Source: Septoria linicola (Eukaryota; Ascomycota; Dothideomycetes; Mycosphaerellales; Mycosphaerellaceae). From it: 64,000 nucleotides of DNA. The stretch covers positions 1,488,001 to 1,552,000 of the forward strand of contig CP099425.1 in NCBI GenBank assembly GCA_024114885.1, written 5' to 3'. Below, in pieces: positions 34,681 to 47,413 of the stretch. Below the pieces are notes generated by a model. The model saw nothing but the letters and a program-made list of their open reading frames with translations. It had not been told where the DNA came from and did no database searches. The position numbers and the translations under genes are program-made. The first letter of the stretch is position 1. Each line of letters begins with the position of its first letter.

Positions 34681-36858
34681 ATGGACAACCAGTCAGGCCA
34701 AGGAGCCAACAACAGCAGCGACTTTGTATGTATAGAACCGGCAGAAGAGTGCGTTGGCAAGTGTCGCATGATGTACTGACTGTTGAGCGTAGGTTCGCAA
34801 ACTCTACAAGTGAAGCTGCCTTTCGATGCCGTTGCGATAGCGTGTACTAATCTACCTCTTGCAGTATGTTGGAGAGCCCCCAGGACGAGAGTGTGGTACG
34901 ATGGGGAAATGAGGGCGACAGCTTCGTGGTGTTGGAGGTAGGGACTGTCGGCAGAGGAAGGAGCAAAAGAGGACAATGCGCTGACAAGCGCGCAGAACGA
35001 GAAGTTCACGAAACACATCCTACCAAAGCACTTCAAACACAGCAACTTTGCCAGTTTCGTCCGGCAATTGAACAAATACGATTTCCACAAAGTACGGCAC
35101 AACAATGAGGAAGGTGGAGCGTCACCGTACGGGCCTGGGGTAGGTGATAGACAGGACAGGAGGTGAGTATCAGCTCACATGTCGGCAGGCCTGGGAGTTT
35201 AAGCACCCCGACTTCAAGATGAACAACAAGGACGCTCTGGACAACATCAGACGAAAGGCTCCGGCACCACGAAAAGCGAACGCGGGCACCGATGGCGAAC
35301 TTCTGCCCACCCAGCAGGTTGATATGATTAACACGCAGCTTGTGGCTACCCAGCAGCAACTACAACAATTACAGGAAAGATACAATGATCTGAACATGCA
35401 CCACACCATCATGATGCAGGAGTTGATTGGCGTGCAAAAGACCGTTGTAAACCATGAGCACGTGATGCAGTATGTCATGAACTTTTTGAACTCAGTGGAC
35501 GCGCAAAGAAGAAGGGAGAGTCGCATCGTAAACCCAAATCCGTTCGCAAACGCGAATGGGGTGAACGGCTCAACAACGCCTGGGAGCACGGCGAATTCGG
35601 TACCGCCTCAAGAAGAGGATGCGCCAGCATCACCACTGCAGCATGCTTCAAAGCTGCTTGAGCAAGTGAATGCAGATCATATGTTGAACACTCGAAATTT
35701 GGAGCAGATGAACGAAGCACAAATTCGAATGAATGCGGCACTTACGACACCTTCACCAGATCAGCTGGCCAGAAACGGAGGCACTCGGTCGTCGAGCCGT
35801 GGCGCTCAGCCACATTCAGCAGCCTCGTCCAGCTCGCACGGCTACGATCTGGACAACATGGTGTACCCAATTGGACAGAATCCACAAGGAATCGATCCAA
35901 TGTACAGCGAGCACATCAACAATATCCCATACCCACTGCCAGCCAAAGGCCCGGACGGCAACTTCCATCAACCAGCGCAACAGCCAGAGGTCCGCAAGAA
36001 AAGCACACAGGTTGATCCTGGTTGGGTGCGGCAGCCTCAAATCTTGTTGGTCGAGGATGACCAGACCTGTCGCAGGATTGGTGGCAAGTTCCTGTTTGCT
36101 TTCCAATGCAACATCGACAGCGCTCTAGACGGGCTCGAGGCTGTCAACAAACTCAATTCCGGAGCGAAGTACGATCTTGTGCTTATGGATATCATCATGC
36201 CGAATTTGGACGGGGTCTCCGCAACACACCTAGTAAGGCAATTTGACAACACGACACCCATCATCGCCATGACTTCAAACATCAGAAGTGACGACATCTC
36301 GATGTACTTTCAGCATGGTAAGCCAAGCACGTGAGGTCCGAGTTGTTGTTCAATACTGACACCATCATAGGCATGAACGATGTGCTGCCTAAGCCATTCA
36401 CAAAAGAGGGCTTGTTGGCGATGCTAGAGAAGCATCTGTCGCACCTCAAGAAGGGCCATCAAGGAATGGATCATATGCCGCCGCCACTCAAAGCCAACAA
36501 TCGCAGTCTGAAGAGCGAGGACTCACCCGCGACATCTCCTGCAACGGGAAGCAATTGGAATTCACCAAATCAGCTCACTGGCGGCTCGCCTTCTGGCAGT
36601 AATCTCGGCGACGACGGACCATATGTCGTCCCGGCGCCTTATTCACAGCCAGTTTTGCACCCACCTTCAACGCAAATGTATGCCCCTGCGGCCAGTGGGA
36701 TACTACCGCAACACATCGCCCAACGGCGACCGATCGATAACATCACAGGCGGACCTGAGATGGCTGGTGATGCCAAACGCCAACAGATGTATACATCTGG
36801 GCCCATGGCGCCTTTATCAGGTCCACCCCCTCACATGATGCAACGGCCGCCGCGGTAG
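34681..36858 (+). CDS. SKN7: SKN7/Prr1-type response regulator with HSF DNA-binding domain
   Basis: Nuclear regulator acting in the oxidative-stress and osmosensing phosphorelay (Sln1-Ypd1-Skn7 in yeast). Six exons (34681-34725, 34793-34809, 34865-34937, 34996-35139, 35189-36317, 36371-36858) give 631 aa. Exon 2 is only 17 nt. The HSF-type domain covers about residues 15-105, including SNFASFVRQLNKYDFHKVR. A coiled coil rich in Gln follows (about 130-190). The receiver domain spans about 375-490 with the acidic pair in LVEDD, the phospho-acceptor Asp427 in LVLMDIIMPNLDG, the MTSN switch segment and Lys in LPKPF. The C-terminal 130 residues are Pro/Ser/Asn-rich. All marker residues of a phosphorylatable receiver are present. 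Confidence 0.96.
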
Positions 36859-37372
36859 GCCGATCATATTGTTTCAGTGGTTCAGCGATCGTTCTGTATA
36901 TATGTAGATATCCTCCGCACTGTTATGTTTTAAGGGAGTTGCTGCTTCGTGCGCGGCGCAGATGCTGGGGTTTGTTATTTATGCACGGCGATATCAGTCG
37001 CGACATGCACAATGGATCGAAACTGTCGTCTTGGAAAGGCATTGGTACTGGACAGGAGGTTGGTCCAGGTAATGATGCTCGAGGAGCCGCAAGGAAATAT
37101 ACCACGGGCACAGCTGCCAGTAGCGGTGTAGTGGTCGAGAAGTAGCATTACCAATCAGGTAGCCGTCAGAATGAATGAGTGTCAAGATCATCATCGCCTC
37201 CTGACAACTTCTGATCGAATCGTGTAGAGACCGTATGTGTTGTACCTTAGGTGGCACGGCAAACGGCTTGGCGTTTCCGAACCTTGAGTCATGCAAGAAT
37301 TCCAAACAGACATCCGCTCGATAACACAACATTAATCTTAGACACATTGAACGCGACTCAAAATTGATCACC
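36859..37372. other. Intergenic region SKN7-eIF2B epsilon
   Basis: About 510 bp between two genes in the same direction; 3' region of SKN7 and promoter of the next gene. No feature identified. Confidence 0.5.
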
Positions 37373-39606
37373 ATGCCGCCGAAGGGGAAGCGGAGTGCTG
37401 GTAAGGACAGTAAAGGCGGAGAAGAGAAGCGCGAAGAGCCATTGCAAGCCGTTGTGTTCGCCGACTCATTCGAGACACGATTCAATCCCTTCACACTCGA
37501 ACGCCCAAGATGTCTGCTACCACTGGCCAACACACCACTAATTGAGTACACGCTCGAGTTCCTAGCTGGTGCCGGAGTTGAGGAGGTCTACCTGTATTGT
37601 GGCAATCACACAGACGCAGTGGAGGAGTACTTGAAGTAAGTCTACCGGAGTTTTGGCCCCCCTCGCAGCACAACGCAAGCGGCCTGATATTGTACTCTTG
37701 CTGGCAGCAGATTTGTAGCGACTCGAGCTGAAGTCTTTGAAATAGTCGATCGAAGTGGGTGAAAGACACTTCACCGTTCTCACTCGAGGTCATCCGGTCG
37801 GCATCAAGATCTGTTGGTGACTGCATGCGCGACCTTGACGCAAAGCAGCTCATCATAGGCGACTTTATTGCTGTCTATGCCGATGTCGTGGCCAATGTCC
37901 CACTGGACGCAGCTCTCGTGGCCCACCGTACACGAAGAGAAAAGGACAAGAAGGCATTGATGACCATGGTTCTTCGCGAAGCTGGAGGTGCACATAGGAC
38001 GAAGTCACAGCAGCAGCGGCGGATCTTCGTCATTGATCCTCAATCCCAGCGGTGTGTCCATTATGAGCAACTACGGCCTGGCCAGAGCGCAGTACTGGAC
38101 ATTCCTGGCGAAGTTCTCAAGGATCATGTAGAGCTCGAAGTGCGTGAAGATCTCATCGACTGCGGCATCGACATTTGTACACCGGAAGTGCTCGCTCAAT
38201 ACACAGACAACTTCGACTGGCAGCTACCACGACGCGGGTTTCTTTATGGGACCCTGAAGGACTTTGAAACCTTTCAGTACACCGTCCATACACATATTGC
38301 CAATGACGGGTATGCGGCAAGAATCCTCAATCTGCGCGCTTACGACTCCATCAGCAAAGACGTCCTTTCGAGGTGGACCTATCCTCTGACACCTGACACG
38401 AACATCGTCTCGGGACAATCCTTCCAACTACATAAAGGCAACGTGTACCGAGAGGACGGAGTGCAGCTTGCTCGGTCGAGCAATGTTAACCGTGGCGTCG
38501 TTCTTGGCAAGGCTACCACAGTTGGCGAGCATACGAGCATCACCAACAGCGTAATTGGCAGACGATGCGTCATTGGAGCCAGAGTCAAGATTGATGGCGC
38601 TTACATATGGGACGACGCAAAGATCGGAGACGACACAGTGATCGAATCCGCGATAATCGCGAATGATGCAGTTGTGGGTAACGGATGTCGTGTAGAAGCC
38701 GGTGCGTTGCTTTCCTACGGCGTGAGAATCTCAGACGGCACGACGACATCTGGCAAGCACAGGCTATCAACGCTGAAGCGGAAGCGTGGGTATGAGAATG
38801 ACGAGGTGGTAAGTGTCCCTGCCGACCCAAAGATCGTTGGTTCAGATGGAGTTGGGTACCACATGGAGCTCGACGAGGACGAAGAAGATGTTCTAGACAC
38901 ACTCTTGGCTGGGGTGCACAATATGGACCTCGCCGCTCAAGACGACGCCATCAGCGACCTTGAGTCTGATCTTGATGAGTCCGACGACGAAGCTGTTGCT
39001 CATCACAGTAGGCGAGACACGGGTCGAAGCGATAGTTTCGCTTCAGCAGCATCCGATGAAAGCGGCGAAACAAGGCAAAAAGCCAAGGACTTCCATCAAG
39101 AAGCTGTGAACTCGATGGTGGATGACATGGCCAAAGGCAATACAACTGACGACATCAAGACTGAATTCAAGGCGTTGATCCTCGGCGTGAATGCAGAAGA
39201 CGCACAGATTCAGCGAGTCACCGCAACGGCATTTTCGAAGCGTTTGACGCAGATTGTCGACGTTGGCAAGTCTCCTAGGGAGGCAGTGGACAGCCTTCTA
39301 CCCAGCTACAAAGAGATCATCACTGCTTATGTCTCCTCGGAAGATGAGCAGGCAGCATGGCTTCTGTACCTGCAAACCGACTTGGTACACCGAAACCAGG
39401 GCGAGAAGATATTGCTCTTCTTGTCTAATGCCCTAGCACATCAAGATATCATTGAGCCCGAAGGGTTCGAGAAGTGGTGGAACGACCCGAGGAGCTCTGC
39501 CTCGCCTGAGATGGTGGCTGTCCGCAAGGAGACCGAGAAGCTGGTCGAAGTGCTGTGCGCTAGCGACGATGAGGACAGTGAAGACGAAGATAGCGATGAC
39601 GACTAG
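37373..39606 (+). CDS. GCD6: Translation initiation factor eIF2B epsilon subunit
   Basis: Catalytic subunit of the guanine-nucleotide exchange factor that recharges eIF2 with GTP; cytosolic, in the eIF2B decamer. Two exons (37373-37635, 37746-39606) around a 110-nt intron give 707 aa. The ATG at 37373 gives MPPKGKRSAGKD. The N-terminal half is a nucleotidyltransferase-like fold starting QAVVFADSFETRFNPFT. It is followed by left-handed beta-helix hexapeptide repeats (about 330-430: VVLGKATTVGEHTSI, VIGRRCVIGARVKI, IIANDAVVGNGCRV). A long acidic linker follows. The W2 (HEAT) domain covers about 530-690 and ends with the expected aromatic/acidic box (EGFEKWWND) and an acidic tail. This C-terminal domain carries exchange activity in yeast Gcd6. 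Confidence 0.95.
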
Positions 39607-40321
39607 AGGAATGGCTCGAAAATATGTATGCGTGACCAGAAGCAGCTGATCTTCCCCATACCACACCACTTTCCTCGTTTCAGCTTGAGAGTATTGCTCT
39701 CGCGACCTACTTTGAGATCGATGGGTGCGTGCAACACCAAACAGATGCACACCTTCACTTCCATTCGCTAGTCTAGATTAGTTCACAAGCCTGAGACAAT
39801 CGCCTTTGTCCACAAACGTGGTGTGGCACGTGCGCGCCTGTCTGGTTCTGCCGCTTCCGGATTTGAGGCTCTCGCTCCTGCTCCCGTCAGCGTCATCCTG
39901 CACAGTTGCGACTTCTCGACTTCGATTCGCGTGTTTCCTCACTACTGCCTTGCATTACTCATCCTCTTGACCATACTTCTCGACCTCGCCGCCTTCACTT
40001 CCCCAGCTAGAGACATATACCACGCCACCGAGTGCGACTCGAGCACTCTCGGTGTTTACCTCACGCTTTGGGACCAAACAGCTCTCAGGACCCCTCAGCT
40101 CCACGCCGCCTCAGCACCGGTCTGTCTCGCTCTACAGCGAGGCAGCCGCGACCCGGTGGCCCACCACGCCTTCCGCCAAGAGGAAGAGAGATAACATCAT
40201 TACCACCACCACCGCCGTCGATAGCCAGGACTCCGCACGCAAGGCGAGCAAGACCGGCCACAAGACGCAGAGCCTGGACGCGGCGCTGCCTGCCACGCCG
40301 CAGACGCTTGCGAGTGACAAG
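39607..40321. other. Intergenic region and leader of the RBR ligase
   Basis: About 715 bp. The frame before 40322 stays open for roughly 270 nt upstream of the chosen ATG but contains no in-frame ATG, so it is treated as leader. No other feature. Confidence 0.5.
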
Positions 40322-42134
40322 ATGGACAGCGACGACGAGATCCAGAGCCTGGCCAGCAGCGGCGACATGGGCATGCTCGAGGATGAGGACAGCAGCGTTG
40401 ACTTCGATGCAGGTGAGCTTCTACAACAATCCGCTCGAGCTTCGCCATTCCGTAGCAAAATTTGGCCCCCAGGCAAGTATGCTAATCTTTGTGTAAGACT
40501 CCGACGGCGACATGGACGATTTCAACGATGAGGACGACGGGGCAATGTTCCAATCGCAGGACAAACTCATGAAATCGCAAAAGAAGGCATTCGAGGTGGA
40601 TTTCAAGGCCTATAGCCCCGAGGACATCCAAGCACAGCAGGACCAGCAGGTGCAGGAAGTTGCGACATTACTGGAGCAACCCCGAGAGTCGACTGCGATC
40701 CTCCTTCGATACGGTCGGTGGAACAAAGAGCGTGTGATTGAACAATACATGGACGATCAAGAATCAATGCTGGAAAAGGCAGGCTTGGGACAAGACCTGC
40801 AGAGAGACCCGCCACGGATTGAATCAATGCCGGGTTTTGCTTGCGAGATCTGCTGCGAGGACGAGCCTGGTCTCCAGAGCTTTGCCATGAAGTGCGGCCA
40901 CCGTTTCTGTGTGGATTGCTATCGCCAATACCTGGCTCAGAAAATCAGAGACGAAGGAGAGGCCGCACGTATCAAGTGTCCCGGAGATGGCTGCAATAAG
41001 ATTGTGGACGCCAAATCTCTGGCACTGCTGATGCCACCAGAGCTCACAGAACGCTACCACGAGCTTCTGATGCGGACATACGTTGACGACAAGGAGAACT
41101 TGAAGTGGTGCCCGGCTCCAGAATGCATCTATGCTATCGAGTGCTCTGTCAAGAAGCGTGATCTCCACCGGATAGTGCCGACCGTGATGTGCGAGCGAAA
41201 ACACAACTTCTGCTTCGGCTGCACGTTGACAGACCACCAGCCATGCCCTTGTCAGCTGGTGAAGTTGTGGCTCAAGAAGTGTGAAGACGACAGCGAGACG
41301 GCCAATTGGATCAATGCGAATACGAAAGAATGCCCGAAGTGTAACTCGACCATCGAGAAGAACGGCGGCTGCAACCACATGACATGCCGCAAGTGTCGCA
41401 ACGAGTTTTGCTGGATGTGTATGGGGATTTGGTCGGAGCACGGCACCAGCTGGTACAACTGCAACCGCTTCGAGGAGAAGTCCGGAACCGATGCTCGAGA
41501 TGCTCAGGCGAAAAGCCGTCAGTCCCTGGAGCGCTATCTCCACTACTACAATCGTTATGCGAATCACGAGCAGTCTGCCAAGCTTGACAAGAACATATTC
41601 GAAAAGACGGAGAAGAAGATGCAGCTGTTACAAAATCAGTCTGGTCTATCGTGGATCGAAGTGCAGTTTCTCGAGAATGCTTCGCATGCGCTCCAGGTTT
41701 GCCGACAAACGCTGAAGTGGACATACGCTTTCGCGTACTATTTGCAGCGTAACAATCAAACCGAGATCTTCGAGGACAATCAAAAGGATTTGGAGATGGT
41801 GAGGAGATTATTCTTGCAGGCGCCGCGGTAACATCATGCTGACTATCATTCGTAGGCTGTTGAAAATCTTTCAGAGATGTTCGAAAAGCCAACAGAGCAA
41901 TTATCTGAGCTCAAGGTGGACATGATGGACAAGACGAGCTACTGCAACCAGCGTCGTATCGTGTTGCTGGATGACACTGCCAAGAACTTGAAGGATGGTG
42001 AGTCGTTCCCCGCTATCGCAAACGCTATGGTTTCAGGATCTACGCCAGTATAACGAGAAACGTTTGGACCTCGCAAAGACTATGAGCATACTGACATTGA
42101 TCTAGGCAACTGGGAGTTCTCCGTCGACGTTTGA
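40322..42134 (+). CDS. RBR E3 ubiquitin ligase, Ariadne type
   Basis: RING-between-RING ubiquitin ligase. RING1 recruits the ubiquitin-loaded E2, and a Cys of RING2 takes the ubiquitin before transfer. Four exons (40322-40412, 40498-41798, 41856-41997, 42106-42134) give 520 aa; the last exon has only 29 nt. Order: acidic N-terminus, UBA-like region (about 60-110), RING1 (CEICCEDEP to GDGCNKIV, about 145-200), IBR (about 215-280), RING2 with CPKCNSTIEKNGGCNHMTC in which Cys322 of GGCNHM is the probable catalytic residue, then the helical Ariadne domain with conserved Tyr/Trp positions, ending WEFSVDV. HHARI/Ari-1-like by architecture. It may act with neddylated cullins as in animals; no evidence in sequence. 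Confidence 0.94.
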
Positions 42135-45100
42135 GTAGTGTGGTGACTCCAGCATCCGCGATTATGGGGGTGCTCACCAGGAGCTTCCATCCTTCAGCAC
42201 GAGAAGGCGCATGCGCGTAAGGAGTTGTAACTTTAACAAGAAGCATGACGGGGTTTATGGATTTGGCAGGCGTTATCTGGGCCGGGTTGGGGGATATCTG
42301 GGTCTACGAGGAACGGTATAATGATCACAGGCATGAATAGGAGCAATGGCTTTGGTAGCACGGACAGAGCGAAGTGTAGATCCTCAGTGCATGATGTAGC
42401 AGGACCCTACAGTGCAGCATACGAAGATGGGCGATTGAATGCAAACCATGTTCTCACAACATTCACAGTTATGCTTGATTTTCTGTACCTCGTGAGTACG
42501 TCTGCTTTTTGGTCGTCTGTCACTGAGCTGCGGAATTGGTGTTGCGAAGAAAATTGTCCAAGTCAGCTGTGACTCGCTCTCCACGCGACTCCATGTCCAT
42601 CGATGATGCTGCCAGTGCTTCTCCGTCTCACACCTGGGCAGTCTTTCACTACGCTGCCACTACGTAGGCGGCTCTAACATGCCTGCGCCAGCTACCAGCA
42701 TCCACCTCCTCCATCCACGACTACGACATCACACCGCCGGCGTCTTCCAGTACTCAATCTCCCATTCCACCACGCCGGATCCGCGCTCAAGTATCCTCCC
42801 AGAAGAAATCTGGAGCGGGAACCAAAATGACGACGCCGCACATCCGCCTCTCCCTGATTTAGCGCTCATGACGACGACCCAACACAAAAAGTGCCAACAG
42901 TCCATCGAGGTTTAGCAAAGAACGACGAGGAAGACGAAAGCGAAAGGCTCCACTCCAATGACGCTGCTGAACAGGCATATATCAACGAACGTGTCAGGAA
43001 GAATAAAGGCGAATTGACGTCGTTAGGTCGGCGATTTCGCAAAGCCCCTCGGTTTGCGGTTTGCCACTTGCTCTTATTTAGAGCAGCGCGCAGCAGCATC
43101 ATCATCATTCACATCGCTAGACCATGACAGCAGTGACGTCTGAAGTGGAGATGCGAAAGTATGTACAGTAAGCACTTCGACGTGTGCCCAGAGTGTTCAC
43201 TTTTGCCCACTCATCCCGAAGGACCGTGGTAAGCCGGTCACCGAGACAACCGCTTTGCTTACAGCGGCCAGGGTGATTTGTTATCGATGTCATCGCGCGT
43301 ACGTGCGTCTCTTGGTCTGGGCAAACACCATTCCAACCGCGCGAGAGGAAGGGAGATCCTGGGTGAGGAAGGGGTATGAGGCTTACCAGGGAGGCGATTT
43401 CGGGCCCGTAGTGAATTCGAGGGCACAGGAGGTGCACTCGCGGACCGGCTGTCGTGGGCTTTGTTCTTTGGGAGGAGGGGTTTCAGAGGTGACGGGACCT
43501 ACCGTGGGAGGATCACACCGCTATCCGCATCTGATGAATGATACTCTGGGTGATATGCTTGGTTGTTTGATGTTGTTCGAACAAGACAAATTGGGAAGTC
43601 ACTAGGGCTGAACGGCACGTGCCCCAGGCCTCGCTGGAATTCTTTGGACGTCTTCAGGTCAGCCTCGCGCATCATCTCTTTTCCGGTAAGGCTGCGACAA
43701 AGGCACTCGCTCTCGCGGTCACCTTCGCTCCTTAGGCTTACCGATATTGCTATACTTCATTTGTTAGTCGTTCTTGGCCATGTCCGCTAAAGGTGTGCCC
43801 TATCTCATTTACGGAGATCAAACAGTGAATTTGGCAGATCTGCGAGGGCATTGGTCTTGTCATGGGACTGGAAGCACAAGTACCTTGCCAATTATAGCCC
43901 TGTCCTACTGCAAGGAGACCTGGCTCCTGATGCTCAGTGAGCGGAGCAGGAGCGGCTTTCAGGGTACTCAGTGGTGTTCTTCATGTTCATCATGGATGAC
44001 GGGTCGTAGGTCCAGGGTGATATTTCGACTCGAGGATGGCGTATTTCGTGCATTGTCTAGGTCAAGGATCTTCGGCCCATTGCTAGGAATGTCGGTTTTA
44101 GAGTTGACAAGGGAAGACCTCACCTTGTCGCTTGAAAAGGCGTGGGGAGGCCTGTACGTGACGAGCATGTGGTCAGGGACATGCACTCTGATTATGCCGT
44201 AACGATGCTGTCGTGAGCGAGCATGTCGTGAAACTCAGCCGGTCATGCAGCAAGTCCAACCTGCCCCTGTATTGATCTGTTTGACATCTTCACGCTTGCT
44301 CCAGAGTCTACATGTACACGATTCGCTTCTTGAGATTCAGCATGCATCGCTCGTCGGTAGCGTTGTACTCCTGGCCGTGCTTCTGGACTTAGTCCTCTTT
44401 CGGGGCTTCTCTGTGCAGACACCCACCTTGACCTTCAAGTGCACGCGACGTGCTGAAAGCTGCCCGGCTACTCTTGTCTTGATCAAGGATAAGTCAGAGC
44501 CCTCTCGAGGGTGTGGGTCTCGCGATTAGAGTTCGCACGAGACAAGGGCTCTTCTGTACAGTCAATCGGCCCTGCCAAGCGGGGAGATCACTTTGGTCTA
44601 CAACGAGAGCAGACAGCGCGTTGAGTGCTTCGTGTTGCGTCTCGTGCTCCGCAGCTTTCGCACTATGATGAGCACGACTACTGCTCAGCTTCCGGCAAGG
44701 CCCTTCTAGCGGCAATGCTGTGGTTCAAGCAACGTTTTCGGAATTGTGCTACGGGCGTTTCAGGCGACGTGAACCACTTTTGGACACCCAGCGATGCTCA
44801 CAGCAGTAGCTGGCTCTCTCCATGACCGTAACCAAGGGCGAAGATCTGATCGTTTCTTCTTGTGTGTTCTCCAATGCTCTATGGCGAAAGTATGGTTGAT
44901 TTGGTTGGCAGTGTTGGCATCCGTCACCACTGCCTGCAGTGTCTCGCCGGCAGGCATATTCCGTGCATGATTCAACTCGAAGTGCCTCCTTCGCAATCCC
45001 TTTCCCATCACTCACAACAGCGATTTTCGAGAAGGCCGAAAACCCTGCATGAGAAGGAGCTTCAGGCTATGGTACTTCCATATCGGGCTCCGAATGGCAT

Positions 45101-46951
45101 GGATAAGTCGCCTCGCGGGAGGTCTCGCGGTTCATTCTGCCTGTCATGCTGTGTTCCGGGGCCATGGTTCTGAGTCTTCTCGAAGATGCTTGTGTGAACT
45201 TTGTCTGTTGTATGCAGATGTCTGCTGGGATTGCGGTGAGGTTTGGCGACCACGACTGAACTCAATTTCCGTGCTGCGGATTTGCGGAATGATGCAGAAT
45301 AGTCCGTACGAACGATTTGACACTGCGCTATCGCTCGATGAAGTACGCTGCCCGAGTTCGTGAAGCATTGATGCGCTGAACATGCCTGCGCGTCTCTGTG
45401 CCAGCGCAGAGACCATGGTACGAAGCAGCGTGAACGACCGCGATGCGAGTCTTCGGGCTCGTCAAACCGTGAGAGTTCTCGAGCAGATTTGCAAAGCGCA
45501 AGGATTTCGAGCTATCACATTGACTTGAACGTGTTTCAGCAGACCAGATGATCAGCCAGGCTCCCGAACACACCGGCCCTATCGCTGGCGATGCTTCTGA
45601 TGATCCGGCTGTAATAGCACAACCGGCCACTCGATTGACCGAACTTCAAAATCAAAATTCCGCATCGCAGGCATCGGAATTGACTCCAGAGGTGGAAAAT
45701 GGTCAGCCGCCTCGGACCCGCACACGTTCCACACCCATGCTCGCGTCAGTCGTCCAAAAGAGGAAGGACGCGCCCGAGACTACATATATCCAGCTCGCGA
45801 TTGCCATCGCTCGATTGCCCACAAACGGATCGCTCTTGCATCGCGGTCGGCTGAGCGTAGCAAATCCACCTTTCGATTGTTAGGAAGTGCAGTTGATAGA
45901 CAGGGTATCGCTGGGTGTAGTTAGTAGCAATTTGACGGTGAGCGTGCTGTTCCGGCTACTCGCGGATTGCTGAGTATGGCAGGCGAAGCCGTGAAACGCG
46001 CAGATCACATCCATGTCCACAGATGCTCGTAACTCACTACAGAGCGGTAGGACAATGCACAGAAAGAGAGAGGCAAGTCGCGTTGCTAGCCAAGCCTGTG
46101 GTACCCGGAACAGTGGGAATAGTGGTCACAACCCAGGGTGATCGAGTCGCAAACGTTATTCTGGGTACCCGAGATTCGCGCCCGTACGTCTTCGTCGGCT
46201 GGCGTATACCATGTTTGTACATGTGCGAAATTACGCCAGACTGCATATTGCTGTTGGTATATGATGCTGGGTCCGCCGCAGGTGTAGCCGTACAATGGAC
46301 CTGCTGAGAACAACTCCTACCGCTCACTCCCTTCTCAGCAACTACCCTTAATTCAATGGTGTCAATGGATATGCTCGACGCTGCGGTGACCTGGACTCCC
46401 AAGGGTGAGAACTCCAGTGATCCAGTTCAAGTGGCTGGACTCGGAATCCTCCCGGCAGTGTCTCTGGATCGAACAAAGCACTCGATAGCGATGTCGGATT
46501 GTAAGGCAGAACCTGACACGACGCAATGCATCATTAGTATGTTCGTTAACTTGTTGCTCCTCACAGGCTGCCACTTCAGTGACTGCTGCGAGGTGCAGTA
46601 CTACAACCAAACGATCAGTGCAGTCGCAGCTAGCAGTCGGAGCAAGTCCCGGAAAGAGGGCACCACTCTCATAATCAAACCAGGACCGCGCAGCTGCTGC
46701 TCGGGTACCCAAAGCAGATCGTGCCATAGGGGCGTTTTAGGTTGAAGAGCTCGACGAATGACCGGATTTCAAACTTGATCTGAGGATGATAAGCAAGAAC
46801 TTGCCGCTCTCGAGCAGGTTGGGGTAAACTGCGAAGAGATAATCTGGAGCCGCATGCTGCTAGAGAGACCTTAGCCACGTCTAATACGCGATAGATGGCT
46901 AGAGCTGGTATAACGGCGGCGCGCTGGGGACGTGGTGATCTCGTCGAAACG
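42135..46951. other. Gene-poor region, 4.8 kb
   Basis: No gene could be supported. The most structured part is 42679-43127, where successive overlapping plus-strand frames are rich in P/S/T and then acidic (a KNDEEDESERLHSNDAAEQAY stretch sits in one of them). They cannot be joined with convincing splice sites, so a decayed or incorrectly resolved gene is possible. A 111-codon plus frame with a real ATG at 45548-45883 has unusual T/R/S-rich composition but no known domain. Everything else looks like chance frames on both strands. Confidence 0.4.
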
Positions 46952-47413
46952 TCAAGCCTCGACGGACCACTGCCACCATCTAGGAGCTGCGGTAGAGTGC
47001 AGGGTATCGCTCCCGCTCGACACAGTGAGTATGCCTCGTTGCGCGCCAGCAGTGTTGAAGCACACTCGCTCACAATACCTTTGGGCACTTGCTAACGAGC
47101 TGTAGCTGACCAGATGAGTGAAAGTGCATTTGTCGATGATGGTCATCATGGCCCGATGCCCAGACACGGTGCACCAGCACGCCGTTTCGTGGTAGTAGGC
47201 GTTGATGGTGAGGCTAGCGTCGCAGAAAAAGACACCGGCATACTCTTCGCGAACCTGCTGGCACACGCGAAGCAGAGATGGTCTGCTAAATGTGGCGGCG
47301 AAGTGATGAAGGTCATCGGCTGCCACAAATGCATAAACCTCGTTTCGAAGCTCGGCAGGCAAAGATAGCAACGGAGGCAGTTCCGATGTGCTTGTCGTCG
47401 TCGCAGCAGTCAT
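46952..47413 (-). CDS. Small 2EXR/F-box-like protein, 153 aa
   Basis: From the ATG at 47413 the frame gives 153 residues. After a short Thr/Ser-rich start it contains LLSLPAELRNEVYAFV followed by a variable loop and LLRVCQQVREEY with a hydrophobic end. This is the same leucine-rich, 'PAELRNEVY...CRQVREE' layout as the fungal 2EXR family, and the same family as the gene at 25233-26111. The C-terminal third (after about residue 105) looks less conserved and may include an unrecognised intron; a shorter or extended product is possible. Function unknown. Confidence 0.5.
   Translation of the reverse strand: MTAATTTSTSELPPLLSLPAELRNEVYAFVAADDLHHFAATFSRPSLLRVCQQVREEYAGVFFCDASLTINAYYHETACWCTVSGHRAMMTIIDKCTFTHLVSYSSLASAQRYCERVCFNTAGAQRGILTVSSGSDTLHSTAAPRWWQWSVEA

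Noticed and set aside
34194..35105. 303-codon minus frame over the start of SKN7
   Set aside because: Overlaps the conserved first exons of SKN7 and shows no known domain.
40824..41567. 247-codon minus frame opposite the RBR ligase
   Set aside because: Antisense shadow of the RING domains.
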